This document shows, piece after piece, positions 1 through 7,906 of a stretch of DNA of 64,000 bases. The position numbers were made by a program, and so were the translations under genes. The number at the start of each line of letters is the position of its first letter. Positions within the stretch are counted from its first letter, which is position 1. Where the stretch lies: the NCBI GenBank assembly GCA_009929315.1, contig SAAS01000008.1:51946-115945 (forward strand), written 5' to 3'. The notes under the pieces are model-generated. The model searched no databases. It was not told the DNA's origin and saw only the letters and a list, made by a program, of their open reading frames with translations. Source of the DNA: Clostridia bacterium (GTDB lineage: Bacteria; Bacillota; Clostridia; Oscillospirales; Oscillospiraceae).

Positions 1-460
1 CGCCGATTACCGCCTGATGAGCAGGGTCGCTCTTGAAGCACTGTCCGAATACGGCGAGGTCAATCTATTCCTGCGCGGTATTGTCCCCATGCTGGGCTAT
101 AAAACCGGCGTTGTTGAATATGAGCGCGGCGAGCGCGTTGCGGGCGAAAGCAAGTATCCGCTCAAAAAAATGCTGGGACTTGCCTCCGAGGGCATTACCT
201 CTCTGAGCACTAAGCCGCTTCGCGCCATACTTTGGACCGGGGTGGGAACCTTATTTGCGGACTTTGTGCTGCTTATTTTGTTTCTCGTTGAGCTATGTAC
301 GGGAGTTCCCTTCGGAAGCGCAAAGCTTCTTCTCCTCGCGGTGCTATTAATGGGCGGGCTGATATTAGTCGGGCTCGGAATCATCGGCGAGTATATCGGA
401 AAGATTTACCTCGAAACAAAGCACAGACCGTCTTTTATTATTGAGAGCATAGTGGAATAG
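1..460 (+). CDS. GtrB/DPM1-like glycosyltransferase family 2, C-terminal part (5' end outside window)
   Basis: The reading frame is open from the first base; the first residues read ADYRLMSR, which matches the family motif D(F/Y)RLMSR before the membrane region. The visible part has a loop, then two membrane segments (about residues 70-95 and 105-125 of the visible part), then the typical tail GEYIGKIYLETKHRP. Proteins of this family load a sugar from a nucleotide donor onto undecaprenyl phosphate at the inner face of the membrane; the lipid-linked sugar is then used by GT-C enzymes. The convergent neighbour is a polytopic membrane protein and the gene after that another GT2, so a surface-polymer role is likely. 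The catalytic domain is outside the window. Confidence 0.85.
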   Translation, partial: ADYRLMSRVALEALSEYGEVNLFLRGIVPMLGYKTGVVEYERGERVAGESKYPLKKMLGLASEGITSLSTKPLRAILWTGVGTLFADFVLLILFLVELCTGVPFGSAKLLLLAVLLMGGLILVGLGIIGEYIGKIYLETKHRPSFIIESIVE

Positions 461-475
461 ACCTTTAATAAACTG

Positions 476-520
476 ACTGCCGTCTTATCCGACCGAAAAC
501 GTCGGATAAGACGGCAGTTT
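476..520. terminator. Bidirectional terminator hairpin between convergent genes
   Basis: An 18-bp perfect stem (arms 476-493 and 501-518) closes a 7-nt loop. It lies between two convergent genes, just after the glycosyltransferase stop and before the stop of the minus-strand membrane protein. The U-tract is poor on the plus side. Confidence 0.75.
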
Positions 521-529
521 GCTTCATAT

Positions 530-2152
530 TTACTTCATTTTAAGCCAGAGACCGCCGTCAACATAGCTTAGCGTTCCGAGCGATCGACCCGAGCTGTCCG
601 TCACGGTCCACAGGTTATCCGAAGCCTTTGCAATCGTCACCCGTACAAAGACGCCGTCCTCATAGTAAAAGGCCTTCGCTTTGGTAAGCTCGCTCTCCGC
701 AACAGAAAAAGCGGCATAAGTCGAAATCGGGGAAATTGTCGGGAGGCTGAGTCTGTCGCTTATTGCCCTTACAGCGCCTGTCATCGCCCAAAGGCTTGAT
801 GTGACTCCGTAATCATGCTCATGATAATACAAATTGCCGTCGCTCACATAGGAGGCGTTGACGTTAAGAAGCCAGATTTCATCGTCCTCGTCGAAGCTCG
901 TGTTTATAAAGGCTTCTGCCGCGGCAGAGGCAATCTGCGTGTCCGCAATTGTCGTCTCCCTGTAATCATGAAGCTCGCTGACGGAGGCAACACAGCAAAG
1001 CAGCGCCAGAACAGACGCAATGACAGCCTCCGCGGTTTTGCCGAATTTGAGTTTGCCGAACACAAGGTCAAAAAGCGCGTCGGCAATAAGCGCAAGTCCG
1101 CAGAAGGAGCAGAGCGTATTGCGAAGTCCGAGCCACGGCGCTTTGAGCACGAAAAACAGCAATAGCGGGACAATTGCCAGAAAGATTCCCGAAAACAGTT
1201 CCGCGAAAAAGCTTATACTCTCACGCCTCGTCTTCTTTGTCAGGAAATACAGCGCCGCGCAGAGTGCGAGAACACAGAGCACATAAAGTATGTTCGGCTG
1301 CGAAATAATAAGCTTAAAGCCGCGAAGCAGACCCTTGCCCCAAGTCGCCGCGGTTCCGCTCAAAAACGCCGTCTTGAGCTGACCGAAAAGAGGGGTTAGT
1401 ACCTGCTCCCCGTAGTTTTCCTGCCAGGGAAGGAAAAGCGCAGTGCGCTCACCGTAAACCCCGGTCGGCATGAGCTTTGTTATGCCCAGATACAGTATTG
1501 CGTTTATGAACATGAAAAAGCTCCACAGGGCTCTTTTCCTGCCGCTTTTTCTTGCGTTTATGAGCATGAGAATAAGAGTAAGCGCACCCGAAAGCAGGAT
1601 TAGCTGTTCGTAAAGGCAGAAGGCCAGAAATTGGAACAAGGCGAAAAGGACAAGGCTTCGTTTTACACCCTTTTCGCACCAAGCGTCGAAGAAGTAAAAC
1701 GAGAGCGCCGCGAAAAACAGACCCACCACTATTCGTGAAGATGCGGAAACCCAGTATGTTCCCTCAAAGCCGAGCGGCATAAGCGCGAATACCACAAAGA
1801 AGAGGTAGCCCGTTCCGAAGTGCTTTGAAAAAACCTTGTGAAGCAAAACAGCCGAGGCGGCGTACATTGCCGAGATGAGCCCCACCGCTAAAATCATATT
1901 GCCGTAAAATCTTGACCACACGAAGAAGTCAAGTATTCCGGCCAGCGGACGCGAGGACAAAAGTCCGACATTTTTGACAAGCGAAAAAAAGCCCTGCCCG
2001 TCCGCTGTGTAGTTATGATATTGAATGTAGTCGTCAAGCTGATAAAAATAATCGAAGCCGTAATAGCAGTAGCGCACAAAAATCAGCCCGAACAGGACGA
2101 AAAACAGAAAAACATAGTTCCGTTTGTCAAGACGAGAGTCTTTTTTAATCAC
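530..2152 (-). CDS. Polytopic membrane protein, possible GT-C type glycosyltransferase
   Basis: 540 residues with about eleven hydrophobic segments. An acidic, aromatic-rich loop follows the first membrane segment (QLDDYIQYHNY), a position where GT-C enzymes carry catalytic acidic residues. I do not recognise the exact family. The GTG at 2152 is preferred as start because GAAAGGGA lies just ahead and it overlaps the upstream GT2 stop by 8 nt; an upstream in-frame TTG at 2170 has no ribosome binding site. Its partner is the GT2 gene immediately upstream, so the pair may make and then use a lipid-linked sugar. The C-terminal ~110 residues look extracytoplasmic. Confidence 0.6.
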   Translation of the reverse strand: MIKKDSRLDKRNYVFLFFVLFGLIFVRYCYYGFDYFYQLDDYIQYHNYTADGQGFFSLVKNVGLLSSRPLAGILDFFVWSRFYGNMILAVGLISAMYAASAVLLHKVFSKHFGTGYLFFVVFALMPLGFEGTYWVSASSRIVVGLFFAALSFYFFDAWCEKGVKRSLVLFALFQFLAFCLYEQLILLSGALTLILMLINARKSGRKRALWSFFMFINAILYLGITKLMPTGVYGERTALFLPWQENYGEQVLTPLFGQLKTAFLSGTAATWGKGLLRGFKLIISQPNILYVLCVLALCAALYFLTKKTRRESISFFAELFSGIFLAIVPLLLFFVLKAPWLGLRNTLCSFCGLALIADALFDLVFGKLKFGKTAEAVIASVLALLCCVASVSELHDYRETTIADTQIASAAAEAFINTSFDEDDEIWLLNVNASYVSDGNLYYHEHDYGVTSSLWAMTGAVRAISDRLSLPTISPISTYAAFSVAESELTKAKAFYYEDGVFVRVTIAKASDNLWTVTDSSGRSLGTLSYVDGGLWLKMK

Positions 2153-2879
2153 TGTCGATTTCCCTTTCAAGCCGTTTTTTTACGGCAATGCGAACTTTAA
2201 AAATATCCCCGAACATTCTTATGCTGTCGCGCAGAACCTGCACCTTTGAGTCCCTGTGGTTAACTATTTTTACGGGAAGTTGTTCTACGGAATACGAGAG
2301 TTCCTTTGCAAGCATCATAACCTCAAAATCAAAGGCGAAGCCGTTGCACTCGCTGCGGGAGAAAATTTCCCTCGCCGCGCTGGAGCTGAAAGCTTTCAGT
2401 CCGCACTGAGTGTCGTAACGGAAGCCTGCTGCAAGTCCCGTCAAAAAACTGAACAGGCGGCTTGCGACAAGCCGTATAAGCGGATAATCCTCATAGCCCT
2501 GCGGATGAAGCTTCCTTGAACCGACAGCTATGTCGGCGTTTTTGCTCCGAAGTTTATTTATGAGTTCACCGACTGCTTCGATTCCGTAGGCAAGGTCCGC
2601 ATCCGTATAAACGACAAGCTCTCCGTTCGCCGCCAGAATACCCTCGCGTACCGCCGCGCCTTTCCCCATGTTGGGTTTATGACCGACAAGCCGAAGCTTC
2701 GGATTGTCAATACTTCGCACAAGAGCTTCGGTTGCGTCGGTGCTTCCGTCGTCGGAGATGATAAGTTCATAGTCGAAAAAGCTCTTTTCAAGAAATTCGA
2801 GCGCCGCTTCCACCGTGTTTTTTATTATTGCCGCCTCGTTATAAGCGGGAATTACCAGTGATATTTTTGTGTTTTGCAT
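2145..2879 (-). CDS. Glycosyltransferase family 2 (dolichyl/polyprenyl-phosphate glucosyltransferase-like)
   Basis: 244 residues. The N-terminus is a GT-A fold start (LVIPAYNEA), followed by DDGSTD and a DADL motif near residue 93 (TDADLAYG), the nucleotide-sugar/metal binding site. The pattern, including the later SRKLHPQGYEDYP and DTQCGLKAF motifs, resembles ALG5-like polyprenyl-phosphate glucosyltransferases. There is no C-terminal membrane pair, unlike GtrB. The ATG at 2879 follows AGGGAGAAAC; two upstream in-frame starts lack such a site. It is translationally coupled to the downstream membrane protein. The acceptor is inferred from family resemblance only. Confidence 0.8.
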   Translation of the reverse strand: MQNTKISLVIPAYNEAAIIKNTVEAALEFLEKSFFDYELIISDDGSTDATEALVRSIDNPKLRLVGHKPNMGKGAAVREGILAANGELVVYTDADLAYGIEAVGELINKLRSKNADIAVGSRKLHPQGYEDYPLIRLVASRLFSFLTGLAAGFRYDTQCGLKAFSSSAAREIFSRSECNGFAFDFEVMMLAKELSYSVEQLPVKIVNHRDSKVQVLRDSIRMFGDIFKVRIAVKKRLEREIDSD

Positions 2880-2967
2880 CTGTTTCTCCCTGTCGCCTAA
2901 CATTGGTATGATTTTACTCTTATATGCCTCTCTTGTCAACTCGCCCGGCTTTTAGTGCTTGAGTTAA

Positions 2968-3025
2968 CCACAACATATTGTGTCAATTTTCAAAAAAGTC
3001 AAATGTGTTAAACTATATATACGAT
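2968..3025 (+). promoter_or_regulatory. Pair of candidate NrdR boxes upstream of nrdG
   Basis: Two 16-nt sites resemble the NrdR-box consensus acaCwAtATaTwGtgt. Box 1 at 2968-2983 (CCACAACATATTGTGT) matches 14 of 16 positions and box 2 at 3010-3025 (AAACTATATATACGAT) 13 of 16. Their starts are 42 nt apart, four helical turns, which suits cooperative binding by the NrdR zinc/ATP-cone repressor. The match was made by eye. Confidence 0.6.
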
Positions 3026-3043
3026 TTTTGTTATATATTATAG

Positions 3044-3072
3044 TTGCATTACGATAGTTTAAGGTATACAAT
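3044..3072 (+). promoter_or_regulatory. Promoter for nrdG
   Basis: A -35 TTGCAT at 3044-3049 and a -10 TACAAT at 3067-3072 are 17 nt apart, about 20 nt downstream of the second candidate NrdR box and 33 nt before the nrdG start. Confidence 0.5.
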
Positions 3073-3105
3073 GTTATTAAGCAAAAAAGCCCTTCGGAGG
3101 AATAC

Positions 3106-3816
3106 ATGTTAATAAACGGATTACAAAAGCTGTCGCTTCTCGACTATCCGGGAAAGCTGGCAGCAACAGTTTTCACTGGGGGCTGTAACCTTCGCTGCCC
3201 CTTCTGCCATAACGCACCGCTTGTGCTGCGCCCTAATGAGGGCGAAAGAATTTCCGAGGAAGATGTTCTGTCCTTTCTCGTTAAGCGCAGGGGGATTCTG
3301 GACGGCGTTTGTATAACCGGCGGCGAGCCTCTTTTGCAGGGTGATCTTGAGGACTTCATTGTTAAAGTCCGCGAGCTCGGCTTTCTTATTAAGCTTGATA
3401 CAAACGGATGTTTCCCCGAGAGACTTGAATCCCTCATTAGACGCGGGCTTGTCGATTATGTTGCGATGGACATTAAAAACTCCGCAGAAAAATACCCGCT
3501 GACCGTCGGGATACCCGATTTTAATCCTGAGCCCGTTTTTGAAAGCGCCGCGCTTCTGATCGGCGGTTCCCTCCCCTACGAATTTCGCTCCACGCTGGTG
3601 CGAGCCTTTCACACCGAGGAGGATATCGTGAGCATCGGACGTGCTTTGACGGGCGCCAGCAACTATTTTTTACAAAATTTTGAGGACAGCGGCGATCTTG
3701 TCGGCTTTTCGGACAACGCTTCTATTGTAACGCTCGAGGGCTTTTCGGAGCCGGAAATCAAGCATTTCAGGGATATTTTGCTACAATACGCCGAGAATGT
3801 CGGTATACGCAATTGA
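3106..3816 (+). CDS. nrdG: Anaerobic ribonucleoside-triphosphate reductase activating protein (radical SAM)
   Basis: 236 residues. The radical SAM motif CX3CX2C is at the N-terminus (CNLRCPFCHN), followed by the glycine-rich TGGEPLL motif that contacts S-adenosylmethionine. It uses a [4Fe-4S] cluster to cleave SAM and place the glycyl radical on NrdD. The length is that of the longer activase type with the leading INGLQKLSLLDYPGK signature rather than the ~155-residue E. coli NrdG. The start follows CGGAGGA. It precedes nrdD in the same direction, but nrdD also has its own promoter. A pyruvate formate-lyase activase is less likely given the neighbour. Confidence 0.9.
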   Translation: MLINGLQKLSLLDYPGKLAATVFTGGCNLRCPFCHNAPLVLRPNEGERISEEDVLSFLVKRRGILDGVCITGGEPLLQGDLEDFIVKVRELGFLIKLDTNGCFPERLESLIRRGLVDYVAMDIKNSAEKYPLTVGIPDFNPEPVFESAALLIGGSLPYEFRSTLVRAFHTEEDIVSIGRALTGASNYFLQNFEDSGDLVGFSDNASIVTLEGFSEPEIKHFRDILLQYAENVGIRN

Positions 3817-3823
3817 CATAACG

Positions 3824-3888
3824 TATCAATATTTAGTGGTTATTTCTACTTTTTCGCCATTGACAAACACAATATATGCGTGTACTAT
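3824..3888 (+). promoter_or_regulatory. nrdD promoter with candidate NrdR boxes
   Basis: A near-consensus promoter has -35 TTGACA at 3860-3865, a 17-nt spacer and -10 TACTAT at 3883-3888. A NrdR-like core (CAATATTTAGTG) lies in 3824-3839. A second, imperfect site starts at 3867 (ACACAATATAT, then a one-base offset before GTGT) and overlaps the promoter spacer. The spacing is about 43 nt, like the pair before nrdG, and the position fits repression by occlusion of RNA polymerase. Confidence 0.55.
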
Positions 3889-3975
3889 ATTGATTACACT
3901 CAAAAGTATCAATGATTACATAATAGTTACAAAATATTATGAGGCATTACAGATAAAGAAATGGGAGGCATAACA

Positions 3976-6357
3976 ATGTATCAGGTAGTCAAACGTGACG
4001 GACAGGTGTGCGATTTTAATATATCCAAAATAAGTGTCGCAATAACTAAGGCGTTTGAGGCGCAAAATAAGCAGTTCACTCCGGACATTATTGACCTTCT
4101 GGCTCTTCGAGTTACAGCTGATTATCAATCTAAAATTCGCGACGGCAAGGTCGGGGTTGAAGATATTCAGGACAGCGTTGAGTCCATACTTGTGCAGGCC
4201 GGTTATGCCGACGTTGCCAAAGCATACATTCTCTACCGTAAGCAGCGCGAGAAAATCCGCAACATGAAGTCCACGATTCTGGATTACAAGGACCTCGTAA
4301 ACAGCTATGTTCATTTAACCGACTGGCGCGTTAAGGAAAACTCCACGGTTACCTATTCCGTCGGCGGACTTATTCTTTCAAACTCGGGCGCGATAACAGC
4401 CAACTACTGGCTTTCCGAAATCTATGACGATGAGGTTGCAAGTGCTCACCGCAACGCGGACATGCACCTGCACGACCTTTCAATGCTCACAGGCTACTGT
4501 GCCGGCTGGTCACTGCGTCAGCTCATCAAGGAAGGTCTTGGCGGGATTCCCGGCAAGATTACCTCTTCCCCCGCAAGTCACCTTTCAACCCTCTGCAACC
4601 AGATGGTAAACTTCCTTGGAATTATGCAGAACGAGTGGGCGGGCGCTCAGGCCTTTTCCTCCTTCGACACTTATCTTGCTCCCTTTGTTAAGATTGACAA
4701 TTTAAGCTACAAGGACGTCAAGCAGTGCGTTCAGTCCTTTGTCTACGGGGTTAACACTCCCTCCCGCTGGGGCACTCAGGCGCCGTTTTCCAACATAACT
4801 CTCGACTGGACGGTTCCGGGCGACATGGCGGAGATCCCCTGCATTGTCGGCGGAAAAGAGCTGGACTTCTGCTACAAGGACTGCAAAAAAGAGATGGACA
4901 TGGTAAACAAGGCGTTCATCGAAATCATGATTGAGGGCGACGCGAACGGCCGCGGCTTCCAGTATCCGATTCCGACCTATTCCATCACAAAGGACTTTGA
5001 CTGGAGCGAAACCGAAAACAACAAGCTCCTGTTCGAGATGACCGCAAAATACGGCACGCCGTATTTCTCCAACTATATCAACAGCGACATGGAGCCGAGC
5101 GATGTGCGCTCGATGTGCTGCCGTCTGCGTCTTGACCTGCGCGAGCTTCGCAAGAAGTCCGGCGGATTCTTCGGAAGCGGCGAGAGCACGGGCTCTATCG
5201 GCGTTGTCACCATTAACCTTCCGCGTATAGCTTATACGGCAGTCGACGAAGCCGCTTTCTATAAACGTCTTGACCACATGATGGACGTTGCCGCACGCTC
5301 TCTGGACACCAAGCGCACGGTTATAACCCGTCTTTTGGACGAGGGACTTTACCCCTATACCAAGCGTTATCTCGGCACCTTTGACAATCACTTCTCGACT
5401 ATCGGTATTATCGGCATGAACGAAGCCGCTTTAAACGCAAACTGGCTCGGAAAAGACCTTACAAACACCGAATCCCAGCAGTTTGCCAAGGATGTTTTGA
5501 ACCACATGCGTGAGAAACTCAGCGACTATCAGGAGCAGTACGGTGCGCTCTTCAATCTTGAGGCAACCCCTGCCGAGTCCACCACCTATCGTCTTGCCAA
5601 GCACGACGTGGAGCGTTATCCCGATATCATCACCGCCTCCGAGGCGGGCGGCACTCCTTACTATACGAACAGCTCACACCTACCCGTCGGTTATACTGAG
5701 GACATTTTCGAGGCGCTCTCGATTCAGGATGAGCTTCAGACGCTTTACACCAGCGGAACGGTTTTCCACGCTTTCCTCGGCGAGAAACTGCCCGATTGGA
5801 GAGCCGCGGCTAATCTCGTTCGCAAAATCGCGGAGAATCACCGTCTTCCCTATTACACGATGTCCCCCACATATTCCGTTTGCAAAAACCACGGTTATCT
5901 CACGGGTGAGCAGTTCGTTTGCCCCGAGTGCGGTGAAACAGCGGAGGTTTACAGCCGCATAACCGGCTATTACCGCCCCGTTCAAAACTGGAATGCCGGC
6001 AAATCGAAGGAATACAAGGACCGCAAGCTTTATGATGTGGTTAATTCCAAGGTTCGCGGCACGGTCGGCGAATCCAAGTGCGAAGAGCATGAAGAAGCGA
6101 CATTCCCCGTTTTGGAAAACGCGAGGACAATTCTCTTCTCCCGCGCCACTTGCCCCAACTGCCGCGTTGCCGAAACGCAGATGGACAAAGCAGGCTTTGT
6201 CTACGAAAAGCTCATTGCAGACGACAATCTTGAGCTTGCAAGGCAGTTCGGAATAAAGGGCTCGCCCACACTCGTAATTACCGACGGTGTCACCACCGAG
6301 AAGTTCTACGGCGTGCCGGAAATCAAGAGCTTTTTGAGTTCCGTGCGGGTCAGATAA
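3976..6357 (+). CDS. nrdD: Anaerobic (class III) ribonucleoside-triphosphate reductase with C-terminal glutaredoxin-like domain
   Basis: 793 residues; reduces NTPs to dNTPs without oxygen. An ATP-cone (about residues 1-90, starting YQVVKRDGQ) gives allosteric control. The large catalytic barrel follows. A Zn site (C636, H639 region, C649, C652) precedes the glycyl-radical motif RITGYYRPV with Gly664. After about residue 710 an extra thioredoxin-fold domain carries C726-P-N-C729 and a cis-Pro-like GSPTLVI, so it resembles glutaredoxin/NrdH and could supply electrons. ATG 3976 is chosen because GGAGG lies 7 nt ahead; the ATG at 3961 would place that site inside the gene. trxB follows. Confidence 0.93.
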   Translation: MYQVVKRDGQVCDFNISKISVAITKAFEAQNKQFTPDIIDLLALRVTADYQSKIRDGKVGVEDIQDSVESILVQAGYADVAKAYILYRKQREKIRNMKSTILDYKDLVNSYVHLTDWRVKENSTVTYSVGGLILSNSGAITANYWLSEIYDDEVASAHRNADMHLHDLSMLTGYCAGWSLRQLIKEGLGGIPGKITSSPASHLSTLCNQMVNFLGIMQNEWAGAQAFSSFDTYLAPFVKIDNLSYKDVKQCVQSFVYGVNTPSRWGTQAPFSNITLDWTVPGDMAEIPCIVGGKELDFCYKDCKKEMDMVNKAFIEIMIEGDANGRGFQYPIPTYSITKDFDWSETENNKLLFEMTAKYGTPYFSNYINSDMEPSDVRSMCCRLRLDLRELRKKSGGFFGSGESTGSIGVVTINLPRIAYTAVDEAAFYKRLDHMMDVAARSLDTKRTVITRLLDEGLYPYTKRYLGTFDNHFSTIGIIGMNEAALNANWLGKDLTNTESQQFAKDVLNHMREKLSDYQEQYGALFNLEATPAESTTYRLAKHDVERYPDIITASEAGGTPYYTNSSHLPVGYTEDIFEALSIQDELQTLYTSGTVFHAFLGEKLPDWRAAANLVRKIAENHRLPYYTMSPTYSVCKNHGYLTGEQFVCPECGETAEVYSRITGYYRPVQNWNAGKSKEYKDRKLYDVVNSKVRGTVGESKCEEHEEATFPVLENARTILFSRATCPNCRVAETQMDKAGFVYEKLIADDNLELARQFGIKGSPTLVITDGVTTEKFYGVPEIKSFLSSVRVR

Positions 6358-6406
6358 GGTAACGCCTCTTAGGCATTAAATTAAATCATTGTAACACGAG
6401 TTCTTT

Positions 6407-6436
6407 ATAGGGGTCGGGCTGCCGCCCGTCCCCTAT
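6407..6436 (+). terminator. Stem-loop between nrdD and trxB
   Basis: Arms ATAGGGG-T-CGGGC and GCCCG-T-CCCCTAT pair with one T-T mismatch around a TGCC loop. The U-run that follows is short, so it may be a partial terminator or an RNA-stability element that sets the trxB level. Confidence 0.5.
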
Positions 6437-6465
6437 TTCTATCACTCAAAAAGGGGAGAATCCTT

Positions 6466-7383
6466 ATGCATGACATAGTGATCATCGGCGGCGGACCTGC
6501 GGGAATGACCGCTGCGCTTTACGCGCTGCGCAACGGGAAAAGCGCCTTGGTTCTTGAAAAGGGCGGCTTTGGCGGTCAGATTGCCTATTCACCGAAGGTT
6601 CAAAATTTCCCCGGCACGCTCAGCATGAGCGGCAACGAATTTGCGGACCGAATGCTCGAGCAGATTCTCGCGCAGGGTGCCGAGGTTGAGGTTGAAACTG
6701 TTACCGAAATTCGGGATGAGGGCGCCTTGAAGCAAGTTTTCACCGAGGACGGCGGAGTATTCGACGCCAAGGCCGTCATCATCGCAACGGGAGTTAAGCA
6801 CCGCATGCTGGGGCTCGAAGGCGAAAACGAGCTTGTCGGCGACGGTATAAGCTTCTGCGCCGTATGCGACGGCGAGTATTACAGGGACCAGACAGTCGCT
6901 GTTGCGGGCGGCGGCAATTCCGCCCTTCAGGAGGCAACGCTGCTTGCGGATGTGTGCAGGGAAGTCATAATGGTTCAGGATTTGGACTGCTTTACGGGCG
7001 AGGAAACGCTGTCCACGGCGCTACTCGCAAGACCGAATGTTCGCGCGCTGACGGGTACTAAAATCGAAGAACTCATAATTGAGGAGGGTGTGCTCAAGGG
7101 TCTTAAGCTCCGTAATAAGGCTTCCGGCGAAGGCGCCACACTCTCCTGCGACGGTCTTTTCGTCGCGATCGGCCTAATTCCCGAAAACGATGCGTTTTCA
7201 GCTCTAGTACCGCTCGATAAGCAGGGCTACATCGATATCGGCGAGAGCTGTGAAACAGGCCGTGCCGGAATTTTCGCCGCCGGGGACTGCAGAAAGAAGC
7301 ACCTGCGTCAGCTTACTACCGCCGCGGCGGACGGCGCAGTCGCGGCTATCGCAGCCTGTGAATACATTAATCAAAACTTATAA
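6466..7383 (+). CDS. trxB: Thioredoxin-disulfide reductase
   Basis: 305 residues; an FAD/NADPH flavoprotein that passes electrons to thioredoxin-like proteins. It has the FAD-binding GGGPAG at the N-terminus, the redox pair C131-A-V-C134 in FCAVCDGE, the second nucleotide-binding GGGNSA, and the C-terminal GIFAAGDCR that contacts FAD. The start follows AAGGGGAGAA. Next to an nrdD whose product ends in a glutaredoxin-like CPNC domain, it may well recharge that domain, though a general thioredoxin role is equally compatible. Length is normal for the family. Confidence 0.92.
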   Translation: MHDIVIIGGGPAGMTAALYALRNGKSALVLEKGGFGGQIAYSPKVQNFPGTLSMSGNEFADRMLEQILAQGAEVEVETVTEIRDEGALKQVFTEDGGVFDAKAVIIATGVKHRMLGLEGENELVGDGISFCAVCDGEYYRDQTVAVAGGGNSALQEATLLADVCREVIMVQDLDCFTGEETLSTALLARPNVRALTGTKIEELIIEEGVLKGLKLRNKASGEGATLSCDGLFVAIGLIPENDAFSALVPLDKQGYIDIGESCETGRAGIFAAGDCRKKHLRQLTTAAADGAVAAIAACEYINQNL

Positions 7384-7386
7384 AAA

Positions 7387-7421
7387 AGAAATCCCGTCAT
7401 CGTTTGATGACGGGATTTTTG
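7387..7421. terminator. Bidirectional terminator between trxB and the cold-shock gene
   Basis: A 13-bp perfect stem (arms 7389-7401 and 7406-7418) with a 4-nt loop ends in a T-run on the plus side and has an A-rich run on the other, so it can stop transcription from both sides. Confidence 0.9.
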
Positions 7422-7435
7422 TTTTAAGCAGACGC

Positions 7436-7648
7436 TTATGCGGGCATTACGTTTACTGCGCGAAGCTTGCCGCTGCTCTTGGGATCGGGCTCGACATCAT
7501 AAGTGACAGCCTGACCTTCGTTTAATGACTTAAAGCCATCGCCGGCAATAGCGGAGAAGTGTACGAAAACATCGTCGCCGCCCTCAGCGTTGGAAATAAA
7601 ACCAAAGCCCTTCTGTGAATTGAACCATTTAACTGTACCGTTTTGCAT
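7436..7648 (-). CDS. csp: Cold-shock domain protein
   Basis: 70 residues, a complete single cold-shock domain that binds single-stranded RNA and melts structure. Both RNA-binding motifs are present: KGFGFIS (RNP1) and VFVHFSAI (RNP2). ATG 7648 is chosen because TGGAGGT lies just ahead and the protein then starts MQNGTVKWF as in the CspA family; a longer frame upstream has no site. A perfect promoter lies about 110 nt upstream, leaving a long leader typical of cold-shock genes. Confidence 0.95.
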   Translation of the reverse strand: MQNGTVKWFNSQKGFGFISNAEGGDDVFVHFSAIAGDGFKSLNEGQAVTYDVEPDPKSSGKLRAVNVMPA

Positions 7649-7767
7649 AAAAGTACCTCCAAAAATATTATATCCGATAAAAACAAAAAAACTCACGACC
7701 CTGAAGCAAACCATCAAAAGACTTGCTTTAGAGCATGAGTCGAACTGATCAATCTGAATACACGCTA

Positions 7768-7796
7768 ATACTAGCAGACTTATGAGGCTTTGTCAA
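7768..7796 (-). promoter_or_regulatory. Cold-shock gene promoter and long 5' leader
   Basis: On the minus strand -35 TTGACA (7791-7796) and -10 TAGTAT (7768-7773) are 17 nt apart. Transcription should begin near 7760, giving a 5' untranslated leader of about 110 nt, in which cold-induced structure change controls translation in known csp genes. Confidence 0.8.
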
Positions 7797-7850
7797 TAGC
7801 TATTCAATTATATGCTCATACCGCATTTCGTGGTTTCGGGCGAAAGAAAA

Positions 7851-7884
7851 GCAGAGGAATGCCAAAATGTCGGTAATCCTCTGC
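7851..7884. terminator. Terminator after leuS
   Basis: Arms GCAGAGGA and TCCTCTGC, extended by imperfect pairs, have a T-rich run on both sides. The hairpin lies 23 nt past the leuS stop. Confidence 0.75.
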
Positions 7885-7906
7885 CTTCTTTTTTACTCAT
7901 AAGCAC

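Noticed and set aside
7649..7906. T-box or riboswitch in the gap by leuS and the cold-shock gene
   Set aside because: The gap is downstream of leuS and holds the csp leader and terminators; no T-box sequence is visible, and none lies in the 57 nt before leuS.
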